DNA of 64,000 nucleotides from Microvirga sp. VF16 (GCF_016864375.1 NZ_CP069356.1:62001-126000), one strand, 5' to 3'; positions 26,239-35,168 are shown, numbered from the stretch's first letter. A program made the numbers and translations. Notes: a model not told the origin generated them from the sequence alone.

Positions 26239-27042
26239 ATGTCTTCTTTGCGGTCTCACCAAGCCCTCAAGCCTGCCCTGATCGGCGCCTTGGCTTCTAC
26301 CCTCGGCATGGTTGCGCTCTCGACAGCGCCTGCCTTCGCCCAGGCCTCGCCCGACATCATGCAGGCGACCCTGTCCCAGCCGAACGACAAGACGCCGGAG
26401 GTCTCGACCGAGGAGCTGCGCCGGATCCTCGCCGACAAGAGTGCCACCGTTTTCGATGCCAGGCCGCACCTGGAGTTTGCGATCAGCCATATCCCGGGAG
26501 CGGTGAATGTCGCGCCCAAGCCCGGCATGGCGATGTCGGCGTATGTGTCGGATGTTGCGGAGATCGGACGGGTGCTGGGCGACAGGAAGGATGCCCCGAT
26601 CGTGCTCTACTGCAATGGGCCATTCTGCGGGAAGAGCAAGCGGCTGGCGGAAGAGCTGGTTGCGGCAGGCTACACGAACGCGCGCCGCTACCAGCTCGGG
26701 ATTCCGGTGTGGCGGGCGCTGGACGGCGTGACGCAAATCGAGCCTGAGGGCATCCGGTACATCCGCGAGGGCGACAAGACAGCGGTGTTCTTCGATGCAC
26801 GCCCGGCTGGGGAGTTCAAGGCCGGCACCTTGGCTGGCGCTCACCATCTGCCCAAGGCCGAGGTGTCCAAGGCCAAGGATGACGGGCGGCTTCCGATGGA
26901 GGACCACAACACCCGCATCGTGGTTTTTGGGGAGAACCCATCGCAGGCGCGCGAAGTGGCGGAGGAAATCGCCAAGAACGCGTTCCACAACGTCAGCTTC
27001 TACGCGGGTGCCCTGACGGATCTTAAGCTGGCCAACAACTAG
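26239..27042 (+). CDS. Exported double-rhodanese-domain protein
   Basis: The 267-residue protein has a signal peptide (GALASTLGMVALSTAPAFA) and two rhodanese-like domains. The first (VFDARPHLEFAISHIPGAVN) carries an active-site cysteine loop, LYCNGPFCGKSKRLAEEL. The second (VFFDARPAGEFKAGTLAGAHHLP) has no cysteine at the equivalent place and may be structural. Rhodaneses transfer sulfane sulfur between donors such as thiosulfate and thiol acceptors. GGAGGTG lies before ATG 26239; the frame is open upstream, but the signal peptide marks this start. It is divergent from the binding protein/cyclase/sulfur gene run. Confidence 0.85.
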   Translation: MSSLRSHQALKPALIGALASTLGMVALSTAPAFAQASPDIMQATLSQPNDKTPEVSTEELRRILADKSATVFDARPHLEFAISHIPGAVNVAPKPGMAMSAYVSDVAEIGRVLGDRKDAPIVLYCNGPFCGKSKRLAEELVAAGYTNARRYQLGIPVWRALDGVTQIEPEGIRYIREGDKTAVFFDARPAGEFKAGTLAGAHHLPKAEVSKAKDDGRLPMEDHNTRIVVFGENPSQAREVAEEIAKNAFHNVSFYAGALTDLKLANN

Positions 27043-27454
27043 CATGCACCATTGTCTGGCAAGGCGGCGGGTTGCAATTACTGCGGCTCTGTCGTCGCGG
27101 CCTCATACTCACGCACGATGTTTTCCTTTGCGCGGTGGCTTTCACTCTGGTTCGTTACGCGAAGGTCAGCAATTGGCACATCTGAGACGTAAGCCCAAGG
27201 GCAGCACTCCTCGCGTAACCAGACGTTCCGGAGGGGCCGGGAATATCGATGCCTGACCCGGTGCGGTGATTCCTCAAGCTGACGAATGTGACCTCCAAGG
27301 CTCCGGCATTCGGTAGCAAGAGCCACCAAATCTGATTTGGCTTGCCGGGTACCCTTCGGGTTCTCTGGTGGCGTGTGGAACGTGAGAGTTGAAGAGGAAG
27401 AGAGGACAGAAGCCGTCCTCACTGTCCTGACTTGGACGCGCTTGCCGCCACAGG
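27043..27454. other. Convergent intergenic region, 412 bp, no recognised gene
   Basis: The region lies between the rhodanese and the cyclase-TPR gene. A minus-strand frame of 126 codons (27078-27458) exists but has no recognisable domain and overlaps the end of the cyclase gene. The phrase GGCACATCTGAGACGTAAG at 27175-27193 recurs in similar form near 32635 and 39397. No terminator was identified. Confidence 0.4.
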
Positions 27455-29644
27455 TCACCTGTTCTCGATCTCCTTCACGGCATCCCTTGCGTCGGATCCG
27501 AGCAGGTCATCATCCTGGACGGCCGCAAGGGCAGGGAGGGCCGTCCGCGCCGCAGGGCCGATTTTCTTCAAAGCAATGATGGCTTGCCAGCGCACGGCAG
27601 GTTTCCCATCCGCGAGCACGCGGATCAAGGCTGGAACTGCCTCCGCAGCGTGGGCCCCAAATTGCCCCAGAGTTCTTGCCGCCCACGCGCGCTCGAACAC
27701 AGTGCCCTGTCCCAAAGCAGTTACAAGGTTCGGTACCGTCACCTCCATCGGCAACGCGGCAACGCTGAGGCCGTCGAACAGCCGCTCCCCCGTTTCGGCT
27801 CCGGCCGCAGACCACCTGTACGGAAGTCGATAGGAAACCGGAGAATACTCCAACTCCGGTTGGCGCGCTCCCGGCTTCCACATCAAGAGCAGTTCGCGTG
27901 CCTCCCGCCGCCGCCCGAGGTGTGCGTACGTCGCAGCGAGGGGAGGCGCCAGTTCGATGGCGTGCGGGTCAGCCTGGAGAGCCCTTGCGAAGACACGCGC
28001 GGCCTCGTCGAGATCGCCTTTCGCAAACAGGGCCATGCCCCGGGCCAGGGCGTAGTGGCTGGGGTAATTCGGATTGAGCCGCATGGCGGTCTCGATGAAT
28101 TCCAGGCCGGCTTGCGGCTTGCCGGTGGTGATCATGGCCCAGGCCATGCCGAGATGGGCTTCGGGATCATTGGGATCGAGTGCAAGAGCCCGCGCCGCGT
28201 CGGCAAAGGCGTCATCATGCCGCCCGGCGTACAGGTTGAGATGCGCCGCCGCGACGCTCGCAAGCGATGACGGTCGCGACTTCGCCTCGCGCAGGTAGAG
28301 GTCTGCCGTCTCGGACGCTTGACTGGCGGTCATGCCCAACGGCTCGCTCCACTGCCACGCACAGCCCCTGAAATAGACCAGCGCCAGGGCAGCATAGGCC
28401 CTCCCGTAGTTCGGATCGAGAGCGGTCGCGGTTTTCAACTCGCTCGCCGCCCGCGCGTTCTCCGCAGGCGTGAAGCGGAGATAGCGTTCCCAGCCGCGCT
28501 GGAAGGCTTCACGCGCGGCGATGCTCTTCGTCTGCCCGCGGCCGATTTCCTCCTGCTCGTCCTTCGAGAGGTTGAGCGCCAACGCCTGAACGATGATCTG
28601 GACGAACTTGTCCTGAACGGCGAAGATGTCCTTGGCACTGCCGTCGTGACGCTCGGCCCAGAGGTGCCCGCCCGTGGTCGCATCGATGAGCTGCGCATTG
28701 ACACGCACTTGGTCACCGGCCCGGCGCACGCTGCCTTCCAGCACGTAGCGCACGCCTAACTTCTCCGCCACCTCACGTACATTCACGGATCGACCCTTGA
28801 AGGGGAAGACCGAGTTTCGGGCGACGACGAACAGCCCCGCGACCTTCGACAGGTCGGTGATGAGATCCTCGGTCATGCCGTCGACGAAGTACTCCTGCTC
28901 CGGATCGCCGCTCAGATTTGCGAACGGCAGGACCGCGATCGACGGCTTATCGGGCAGCGGCAGTGCCATCCGCTCGACGGATGCGGGCTCCAGCCGCGGG
29001 TCCCATGGGCGCAGCCAGAGTATGGGTCCAATGACCAGCAAGACCAGTGCGGCCGCCCCTGCGGTGACCCAGCGGCGAAAGCGCCGCGCGTGGAGCCGCA
29101 AGCTCGGCCGCGAGCCGTCCAGCCGGACACGATAGGTTCGCACCGGCCGGCTGATGTTCTTCACCCGCTGCTCGCCGACAAAGTCCAGGATCAGGTCGAG
29201 CTTGCCCTGAAGCTGGTCATAAGCCGTGCCGGAGACCAGAACCCCGCCCGGCTCGCACAATTGCTCCAGCCGGGCCGCCACGTTGACGCCATCGCCGAGG
29301 AGGTCCTCCCCCTCGACCACGACGTCGCCGAGATTGATGCCGATGCGAAACACGATCCGGTGCTCGGCCGGCACATTGGCCTGCCGCTCCGCTACGCCCT
29401 TCTGCACGCCGACCGCGCAGGCCACAGCGTCGACCACCGAGCCAAACTCGGCAATGGCCCCGTCGCCCATCAACTTGACTATTCGACCGTGGTGCGCCGC
29501 CAGCAGCGGATCGATGACCTCACACCGCAGGTCCTTCAACGCCGACAGGGTACCAGCCTCGTCCTGCTCGACGAGGTGGGAATAGCCGACGACATCCGCC
29601 GCCAGGATCGCGGCCAACCGCCGCTCGACCCATGCTGTCGCCAT
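27455..29644 (-). CDS. Class III adenylate cyclase fused to TolB-like, TPR and HEAT-repeat domains
   Basis: This 729-residue protein has an N-terminal cyclase domain (residues 1-180: LAADVVGYSHLVEQDE and LMGDGAIAEFG with the metal Asp residues, GDGVNVAARLEQL with the catalytic Asn and Arg), one membrane helix (VTAGAAALVLLVIGPILWL) and a TolB N-terminal-like domain (SIAVLPFANLSGDPEQEYFV). Tetratricopeptide repeats follow (for example DPNYGRAYAALALVY and DPNDPEAHLGMAWAM), and a C-terminal HEAT-like part (AVPALIRVLADGKPAVRWQA). The catalytic domain is cytoplasmic. Cyclase-TolB-TPR proteins are numerous in rhizobia; the HEAT tail is less usual. GAGGAGAG precedes the ATG. Confidence 0.87.
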   Translation of the reverse strand: MATAWVERRLAAILAADVVGYSHLVEQDEAGTLSALKDLRCEVIDPLLAAHHGRIVKLMGDGAIAEFGSVVDAVACAVGVQKGVAERQANVPAEHRIVFRIGINLGDVVVEGEDLLGDGVNVAARLEQLCEPGGVLVSGTAYDQLQGKLDLILDFVGEQRVKNISRPVRTYRVRLDGSRPSLRLHARRFRRWVTAGAAALVLLVIGPILWLRPWDPRLEPASVERMALPLPDKPSIAVLPFANLSGDPEQEYFVDGMTEDLITDLSKVAGLFVVARNSVFPFKGRSVNVREVAEKLGVRYVLEGSVRRAGDQVRVNAQLIDATTGGHLWAERHDGSAKDIFAVQDKFVQIIVQALALNLSKDEQEEIGRGQTKSIAAREAFQRGWERYLRFTPAENARAASELKTATALDPNYGRAYAALALVYFRGCAWQWSEPLGMTASQASETADLYLREAKSRPSSLASVAAAHLNLYAGRHDDAFADAARALALDPNDPEAHLGMAWAMITTGKPQAGLEFIETAMRLNPNYPSHYALARGMALFAKGDLDEAARVFARALQADPHAIELAPPLAATYAHLGRRREARELLLMWKPGARQPELEYSPVSYRLPYRWSAAGAETGERLFDGLSVAALPMEVTVPNLVTALGQGTVFERAWAARTLGQFGAHAAEAVPALIRVLADGKPAVRWQAIIALKKIGPAARTALPALAAVQDDDLLGSDARDAVKEIENR

Positions 29645-29942
29645 AGCCGTCTCTCCTCGGAGAGATACGCCGGGTAGGCCCCTGACGCGTCCGCGGCCAA
29701 TCCCTCAGCTCGCGGGCGTCTCGGCAGTCCTGACCATGATACCATTGGCGTTTCGCATTGGCGATGACACCGGATGGGTTGTTCCCGCGGCCGCGAGAGC
29801 TGTTGCATCAACGGGGCGGGAGACATGGCAGTGGACGATCTGGTGGCGTTTGCTATCGAATGCCGGACCGAAGTTGATCCCTTGCGGCCCTAAGAGATGT
29901 GAAGGGCGAACACCCGCGTCACGTAGGGGAAAGTGCCCTGGC

Positions 29943-30938
29943 TCATCTGGTGGTCAGAGACATGGCTGCATCCCCATAGCGCTTTCCAGCAAATTTTTCA
30001 GGTGCCAGCATGGCACCGAGCGTCCTAACCTCGTCCGGCGAAAGCACAATCTCCGCAGCGGCAACGTTCTGCTCCAGATGAGCGATCTTCCGTGCCCCCG
30101 GAATGGGGACGATGAAATCTCCTTGGTGGAGAACCCAGGAAAGTGCGAGTTGTGCAGCCGTCACGCCCTTTGCGGCTGCCGTCTCCTCCAGCATGGTCAC
30201 GAGCGAGGCGTTGGCGGCCATGTTCTCGGGGCTGAAGCGTGGAAGCGTCCGCCGGAAATCATCGGCACCGAAATCCTCTGGGTTCTGGATCTTACCTGTC
30301 AGGAAGCCGCGACCGAGTGGGCTGAATGGCACAAAGCCGATACCAAGTTCGCGGCAGGTGTCGAGGATTTCGCCTTCCGGATCGCGGGTCCAGAGCGAGT
30401 ATTCGCTCTGGAGAGCCGAAATCGGATGAACAGCATGAGCCCGGCGGATGTGGGCGGCTCCCGCTTCGGACAGGCCGAGCGCACGCACCTTGCCTTCCTT
30501 CACAAGCTCCGCCATGGCGCCGACGGTATCCTCGATCGGCACCTGCGGGTCGACGCGGTGCTGGTAGAACAGGTCGATCACCTCAACCCCGAGCCGTTTC
30601 AAGGACGCCTCGGCCACTTCGCGGACATGCTCCGGTCGGCTATCGACGCCCGACATGGCGGCCGCGCCCCTCTTGCTCGTGTCGATCCGAAAGCCGAACT
30701 TGGTGGCGATCACCACCTTATCCCGGTAGGGCTTGAGCGCTTTGCCGACCAGGATTTCGTTTGCGAACGGGCCATAGGCTTCAGCCGTGTCGAAGAAGGT
30801 GACGCCAAGTTCGATGGCCCGATGAAGCGTGCGGATGGATTCCGGCTCGTCCTGGCCACCATAGGCGTGGCTCATTCCCATGCAGCCAAGCCCGACTGTC
30901 GAAACGGTAAGGTGAGGACCGAGTTTGCGCGTCTTCAT
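29943..30938 (-). CDS. Aldo/keto reductase
   Basis: The 331-residue TIM-barrel oxidoreductase has the catalytic Asp and Tyr in FFDTAEAYGPFANEILVGKAL, Lys in KVVIATKFGF, and the His segment DLFYQHRVDPQ. The NADPH-binding part is near the C terminus (VPIPGARKIAHLEQNVAA). The N terminus (LGPHLTVSTVGLGCMGMSHAYG) is typical of the YakC/AKR13-like subgroup. It reduces aldehydes or ketones with NADPH; the substrate is unknown. It is a single gene, with about 300 bp before the divergent cyclase-TPR end. Confidence 0.88.
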   Translation of the reverse strand: MKTRKLGPHLTVSTVGLGCMGMSHAYGGQDEPESIRTLHRAIELGVTFFDTAEAYGPFANEILVGKALKPYRDKVVIATKFGFRIDTSKRGAAAMSGVDSRPEHVREVAEASLKRLGVEVIDLFYQHRVDPQVPIEDTVGAMAELVKEGKVRALGLSEAGAAHIRRAHAVHPISALQSEYSLWTRDPEGEILDTCRELGIGFVPFSPLGRGFLTGKIQNPEDFGADDFRRTLPRFSPENMAANASLVTMLEETAAAKGVTAAQLALSWVLHQGDFIVPIPGARKIAHLEQNVAAAEIVLSPDEVRTLGAMLAPEKFAGKRYGDAAMSLTTR

Positions 30939-31194
30939 TAGGTGATACCTTCTGTTTCACACCATAGAGCCATACAGAAGTTCCTTGGTGCGGCTAGTGA
31001 GATCAAGACCAAACCAACCCAATTGCCAGATCCTCGAACCTCCCGATCGCAAGTCGAATGTCTGGACCTGCGGGGTGAGCGGCCCCCAGCACGGCTGCGC
31101 CTAAAGACCCAGTTTGACCCTTTGCTGACGGTCCATGTCCGATTCATAGACCTACGAGGGCACAGCGCTTTCCTCCACCTAATCCTCAGCGCCT

Positions 31195-31338
31195 CAGGTG
31201 ACCGCGGTGGGTGGCTTCGGCATTCGCGACAATACCATTGTGGTGTTCATGAGCGACTACGGCCCGGAAGCGACCTGACCATGGCAGGGTTCGTCAGGGC
31301 CGTGGCGGAGCTACCACTTTACGCACACCCACGCGCAC
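31195..31338 (+). pseudogene. Remnant of an arylsulfatase-type gene
   Basis: The frame from 31195 encodes GIRDNTIVVFMSDYGPEAT, then a TGA stop at 31276 where sulfatases have Trp, then PWQGSSGPWRSYHFT, the conserved sequence following the metal site of sulfatases. Homology fades after about 31335. Only about 45 codons of a gene normally over 500 codons long remain. The rest of the 30939-31603 gap has no recognised gene; a degenerate trace of the dispersed repeat lies at about 31046-31130. Confidence 0.55.
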
Positions 31339-31603
31339 AGGCTAACCGGTGCCGCCCTTTTCCGCACGCGTGCTCGTGACGGTGATTCTTTACCGTGATG
31401 TTGGCATATCCGGTGGCTCAGTCACTTATCTCAGATGTCCCTAGGGCTTCTAGGTCTGGGCGAATAACGAGGCAATGGCAGCGCCGTTCGCGAGTGTGAG
31501 AGGGCACCGTATTTCGCAGAGAGCCGTCTATGAAACTATTTCCTTCCCATTCGCGTGGGCAGGAGTAGGATTGGAGTTTGGCTAATCACTCCGATGGGAT
31601 CGA

Positions 31604-32584
31604 ATGAGGCGGCGGGATTTTACTGTCGCTTGGTTAGGAGGATTACCTCTTGCCTGGGCGGCGTGGGCGCAGCAGCCCAACCGTCTTCGGACGGTCGCGA
31701 TCGTCATGCCTTACCCTGAGACTGATGCGGAGGTGCAAGACCGGGTTGCAGCTTTCCGGGAAGAGCTTCGAAAATTTGGTTGGCAGGCGGGCGAGAACCT
31801 ACGGTTTGATGAGCGCTGGACGACAGACGACATGGGGCGAGTGCAAGCTGCTGTGGCCGACCTAGTGGCTGCTATGCCGGACACCATCCTGGCCACGGGG
31901 GCACGGGTCATGTCTGTCGTGCAGCAACAAACGCGCTCCATTCCAGTCGTGTTCGTGGCAGTCTCCGCCGAGCGGGGACTTGTGGCGAGCCTACAGCGAC
32001 CTGGAGGGAACATCACCGGGTTTACGCTCTCCGGTCTCCCCATCGTGGAGAAGCTCCTGGAAATCCTGACGCAGATTGCGCCGAGTGTCAGGCGCGTCGC
32101 GCTCATCTTCAACCCAGACAACCCAAACTCCCCGCGCAACATTCAACGGTTCAATGAGGCTGCGACGAAGCTTGGGGTTGAGCCGGTGATTGCTCCCATC
32201 CATGAGCCGACCGAGATCGAACGCGCCATCGAGGCAAGCGCGCAAGGACCGAACGGCGGTGTGGTCTTCCCGTCGGACCTCACCATCCTGACCCACCGGG
32301 ATCGCGTCGTGGCGGCGGCGGCGCGCCACCGGGTGCCTGCGGCCTACGCCGATCGCGCCATGGTGGCCGGTGGCGGGCTGATCTCCTTCTCGGCGGACCG
32401 TAAGGACCTGTTCAGGCGCTCGGCGCAGTACGTCAACCGCATCCTGCGCGGCGAGAGCCCGGCGGAACTGCCGGTCCAGCAGCCGACGAGATACGAACTG
32501 GTCCTCAATCTCAAGGCGGCGCAGAGGCTGGGCCTGGAGGCTCCGCCTGCCTTGCTCGTTCAAGCCGATGAGGTAATCGAGTGA
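31604..32584 (+). CDS. Orphan ABC-type periplasmic binding protein (ABC_sub_bind / TrpX-like)
   Basis: The 326-residue protein has a short Arg-rich leader (MRRRDFTVAWLGGLPLAWAAWA), then the ABC_sub_bind fold: TVAIVMPYPETDAEVQ, GLVASLQRPGGNITGFTLSG, RVALIFNPDNPNSPRN and the C-terminal QPTRYELVLNLKAAQRLGLE. It is related to the products at 24960 and 55362. No permease or ATPase is adjacent. A ribosome site is not obvious. Confidence 0.8.
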   Translation: MRRRDFTVAWLGGLPLAWAAWAQQPNRLRTVAIVMPYPETDAEVQDRVAAFREELRKFGWQAGENLRFDERWTTDDMGRVQAAVADLVAAMPDTILATGARVMSVVQQQTRSIPVVFVAVSAERGLVASLQRPGGNITGFTLSGLPIVEKLLEILTQIAPSVRRVALIFNPDNPNSPRNIQRFNEAATKLGVEPVIAPIHEPTEIERAIEASAQGPNGGVVFPSDLTILTHRDRVVAAAARHRVPAAYADRAMVAGGGLISFSADRKDLFRRSAQYVNRILRGESPAELPVQQPTRYELVLNLKAAQRLGLEAPPALLVQADEVIE

Positions 32585-32675
32585 GACGGCTTGATCGAGT
32601 TCTATCCGTGATCCTGGAATGTCTCTTCATGGCACTCCTGAGACGTAAGAGCTTAGTCAGCTTAACGAGCACTCA

Positions 32676-32732
32676 GCGGACCTTCATCTGGCCTGCTCAA
32701 GGCTACAGATTGACCCGATGCAGACCTTCAGG
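32676..32732 (-). repeat. Dispersed intergenic repeat, copy 2
   Basis: On the minus strand: GAAGGTCTG, GGGTCAA, TGTAGCCTTGAGC, then GGCCAGATGAAGGTCCGCT. It has the same layout as the copies at 18954 and 36143. It lies between the binding protein gene and the convergent LysR gene. Confidence 0.55.
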
Positions 32733-32752
32733 TGATCCTTTCAGAGGACCTG

Positions 32753-33652
32753 CTACTTCGTTGGCCGGATGTCCCTGATGACATCAAGAAATACCCGCAG
32801 CGCCGGCGGGACGACTCGATGTCCTGGATAATAAACCGCTGCTCTCTCCGGTTCGTGCATCCATGTGGCCAGGACCCTGCGCAATCGCCCCTCCGCTATG
32901 GCGGCTTCGGCAGCCCAACTCGCCACATACGCGATCCCCAACCCCTGCACGGCCGCCTCCACCATCAAGTCTTCATCGTCGAGAACCACGGGTCCATTGG
33001 CATCAATCGTCAACTCCTGCCCAGCCCGCTTGAATTCCCATCGGTACAGCCTGCCACTGGGCATGCGGTGGCCGATGCAGCGATGCCGCTGAAGATCGTC
33101 CGGAGTTGCCGGTTCACCGGCGCGATGGAGATAGGCTGGCGATGCGACACAGACGAATCCGATCGGGCTGGCGAAGGGGACGGCTATCATATCTTTCGGG
33201 ATTGACCCGATAAGGCGCACCCCCGCGTCGAAGCCGCCGGACACGATATCGATCAGTCGTCCTTCGACAACAAGATCCACCGTCACATCGGGGAACCGTT
33301 CCACCATGCGTGGGAGGACATCGCGGACGAGAGCGGCCGCGGCCACCCGCGGTGCGTTGATCCGGACCGTGCCCGCCACCTGGCCTCGGAAGGTAGTGAC
33401 GGCGTCCAACGCCTCATCCAAGGACGCGAGTGCCACCTGCAACCGGCTGAGCAGCTCAAACCCTGCTTCGGTCGGCGAGACGCTACGGGTCGTGCGGTTG
33501 AGGAGACGCACGCCCAGCCGATCCTCAAGGCCACGCATCGCATGGCTTAGCGTGGATGGCGCCGTTCCAAGTTCATCCGCTGCGCGGCGGAAGCTGCGAT
33601 GGGTGGCAACGGCCACAAAGGCAGTGAGATCATTGAGGGAGGGGCGCATCAT
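32753..33652 (-). CDS. LysR-family transcriptional regulator
   Basis: The 299-residue protein has the N-terminal winged helix-turn-helix (LNDLTAFVAVATHRSFRRAADELG, then SHAMRGLEDRLGVRLLNRTTR) and a C-terminal effector-binding domain. The sequence style (RSVSPTEAGFELLSRL, IGFVCVASPAYLHRAG) fits the YafC/DmlR-like subgroup. ATG 33652 or 33649 gives the normal LysR N terminus; a TTG at 33688 would add twelve residues. It is divergent from the RidA gene and probably controls it. Confidence 0.87.
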   Translation of the reverse strand: MMRPSLNDLTAFVAVATHRSFRRAADELGTAPSTLSHAMRGLEDRLGVRLLNRTTRSVSPTEAGFELLSRLQVALASLDEALDAVTTFRGQVAGTVRINAPRVAAAALVRDVLPRMVERFPDVTVDLVVEGRLIDIVSGGFDAGVRLIGSIPKDMIAVPFASPIGFVCVASPAYLHRAGEPATPDDLQRHRCIGHRMPSGRLYRWEFKRAGQELTIDANGPVVLDDEDLMVEAAVQGLGIAYVASWAAEAAIAEGRLRRVLATWMHEPERAAVYYPGHRVVPPALRVFLDVIRDIRPTK

Positions 33653-33805
33653 TGATGGCGATTTTGCATCAACCTGTGTCGATTTCAACGTCTAATCAGG
33701 CAAATGACGAGGTACTATCTCCTGCTCCAGCAAGGCAGATCCTGTGACCCCATCGGGACGAGCCTTCGTTCCGGGGTTTCACCCGATCTGAACAAGGAGA
33801 AATGA

Positions 33806-34204
33806 ATGTCCAAGCGCGACGCCATCTTCCCTGCCGGCCGGCAGGCACTCTACGAGATCAACCGCTACTCCGCTGCCATCCGGTCGGGCGATCTGCTCTT
33901 CGTCTCTGGGCAGGTCGGCAGCCGCGAGGACGGCTCACCCGAGCCTGACTTTGCAAAACAGGTTCAGCTTGCTTTCGACAATCTCGGTGAGGTTCTGCGG
34001 GCGGCCGGCGGCACGTTCGACGATATCGTCGACATAACGACGTTCCATACGGATCCTGGGACACAGTTCGAGATCATCATGTCTGTCAAAGACAAAGCAT
34101 TTCCTCAGAAGCCTTATCCCAACTGGACAGCTGTAGGAGTGAACTGGCTCGCCGGCTTCGACTTCGAGATCAAGGTGATCGCACGGGTTCCACAGACCGC
34201 CTGA
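33806..34204 (+). CDS. RidA / YjgF-family protein
   Basis: The 132-residue protein shows the RidA fold: YSAAIRSGDLLFVSGQVGS, QVQLAFDNLGEVLRAAGGTFDDIVDITTFHTD and the C-terminal EIKVIARVP. Family members form trimers and hydrolyse reactive enamine/imine intermediates, or act as related deaminases. AAGGAGAA lies before the ATG. It is divergent from the LysR gene, 153 bp away. Confidence 0.87.
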   Translation: MSKRDAIFPAGRQALYEINRYSAAIRSGDLLFVSGQVGSREDGSPEPDFAKQVQLAFDNLGEVLRAAGGTFDDIVDITTFHTDPGTQFEIIMSVKDKAFPQKPYPNWTAVGVNWLAGFDFEIKVIARVPQTA

Positions 34205-34329
34205 ACAATCGTCGGATACAATTTCCCAGCCGAGGTCGATGCTCCGATACCACGTCAGCCTCGGCCCCGGATTTCTTGATCAGCGCCAAGATGATCCATC
34301 TATGGACGGTCTCATGACAGCACTCGAGA

Positions 34330-34450
34330 GCAAGCAACGAAGGCAGCAGCATACAATACCGCGGACGAACCGCACGTATTGCACTACAAAGATGTTGAAG
34401 ATCCTCCCTGGCCACCCGACGGTGTGCTTATCCGGGTTGAAGCTGATTCC
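34330..34450 (+). pseudogene. Possible N-terminal remnant of a zinc-type alcohol dehydrogenase / quinone oxidoreductase gene
   Basis: One frame reads ATKAAAYNTADEPHVLHYKD, then VEDPPWPPDGVLIRVEADSI, which is the first beta-sheet region of the medium-chain dehydrogenase family. Similarity stops at about 34450 where the TetR gene ends. There is no intact start or downstream domain. It lies in the 252-bp gap between RidA and TetR. Confidence 0.4.
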
Positions 34451-34456
34451 ATCGCT

Positions 34457-35080
34457 TCACCTCACAGCGTGCCGGGTTCCTGGCCATGCCGACAACGCAA
34501 TATCTACAATTTGCATCAGTCTTTCTGTGCATGCTCCGTCACAAGCTTGTGCCGACATGCCCTGCACGACTGCCGCGTAGAAGCGTGCGAGAGCATCGGT
34601 GTCGGTATCAGTGGGGAGTTCGCCCTCATTGATCGCGCGGTGGAAGCGTGTTTTGAGAGCCTGGAGCGACACCTCCCGCCGCGCGGCGACGGCTGTGGCG
34701 ACTGACTCATTCTCTTTGGCATGTTGAAGAACAGCGGTCGAGACGATGCAGCCGCGCGGCTTGTCTGGATTGGTGATGCCTTGCACGACGTCCCGAAGGT
34801 AGAACTCAAGGGCGTCATAGGCTGACATCTCTCCTTGTAACACCTCAGACCGGCGTTTGCTTTCACGCTCGATCGTATGGTCCAGCGCTTGCCGGTAAAG
34901 TTCCTCTTTCGAACTGAAGGCCGCATACAGGGATGGCGGCGTGATCCCCATGGCCTGCGTGAGGTCAGCTATCGATGTTCCCTCGTATCCATGTTGCCAG
35001 AAAAGCCGCGCCGCGATCTCAAGCCCGGCCTCACGATCCAGCATCCTCGGTCTGCCACGCTTTCGGGTCGGCTCATCCAT
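34457..35080 (-). CDS. TetR-family transcriptional repressor
   Basis: The 207-residue protein has an N-terminal TetR helix-turn-helix (GLEIAARLFWQHGYEGTSIADLTQAMGI, then SLYAAFSSKEELY) preceded by a basic RKRGRPR stretch. The C-terminal ligand-binding domain contains CIVSTAVLQHAKENESVA, typical of the AcrR/YjdC-like TetR_C group with a conserved cysteine. It is divergent from the short-chain dehydrogenase gene, and two palindromic sites in the 88-bp interval fit autoregulation. Confidence 0.88.
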   Translation of the reverse strand: MDEPTRKRGRPRMLDREAGLEIAARLFWQHGYEGTSIADLTQAMGITPPSLYAAFSSKEELYRQALDHTIERESKRRSEVLQGEMSAYDALEFYLRDVVQGITNPDKPRGCIVSTAVLQHAKENESVATAVAARREVSLQALKTRFHRAINEGELPTDTDTDALARFYAAVVQGMSAQACDGACTERLMQIVDIALSAWPGTRHAVR

Positions 35081-35082
35081 TT

Positions 35083-35100
35083 TTATAGTGATCCCTATAA
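35083..35100. promoter_or_regulatory. Palindromic operator site 1 (TetR/SDR interval)
   Basis: TTATAGTGATCCCTATAA is an inverted repeat with 6-bp outer arms and a central GATC. It abuts the start codon of the TetR gene. It shares the core TATAG-GATC-CTA with site 2 at 35131-35146. Confidence 0.6.
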
Positions 35101-35130
35101 ATATCTTGACGAGGCATGTGTCCCATTTAT

Positions 35131-35146
35131 TATAGCGATCGCTAGA
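35131..35146. promoter_or_regulatory. Palindromic operator site 2 (TetR/SDR interval)
   Basis: TATAGCGATCGCTAGA contains the perfect 12-bp palindrome TAGCGATCGCTA (35133-35144), 23 bp upstream of the dehydrogenase start. Together with site 1 it gives a consensus TATAGYGATCRCTA, a plausible binding sequence for the adjacent TetR repressor. Confidence 0.6.
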
Positions 35147-35168
35147 TTAAATCGCAACGGAGTGAGCG

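Noticed and set aside
27078..27458. 126-codon minus-strand frame after the rhodanese gene
   Set aside because: No domain, no clear ribosome site, and it overlaps the 3' end of the cyclase gene; kept only as a note on the intergenic region.
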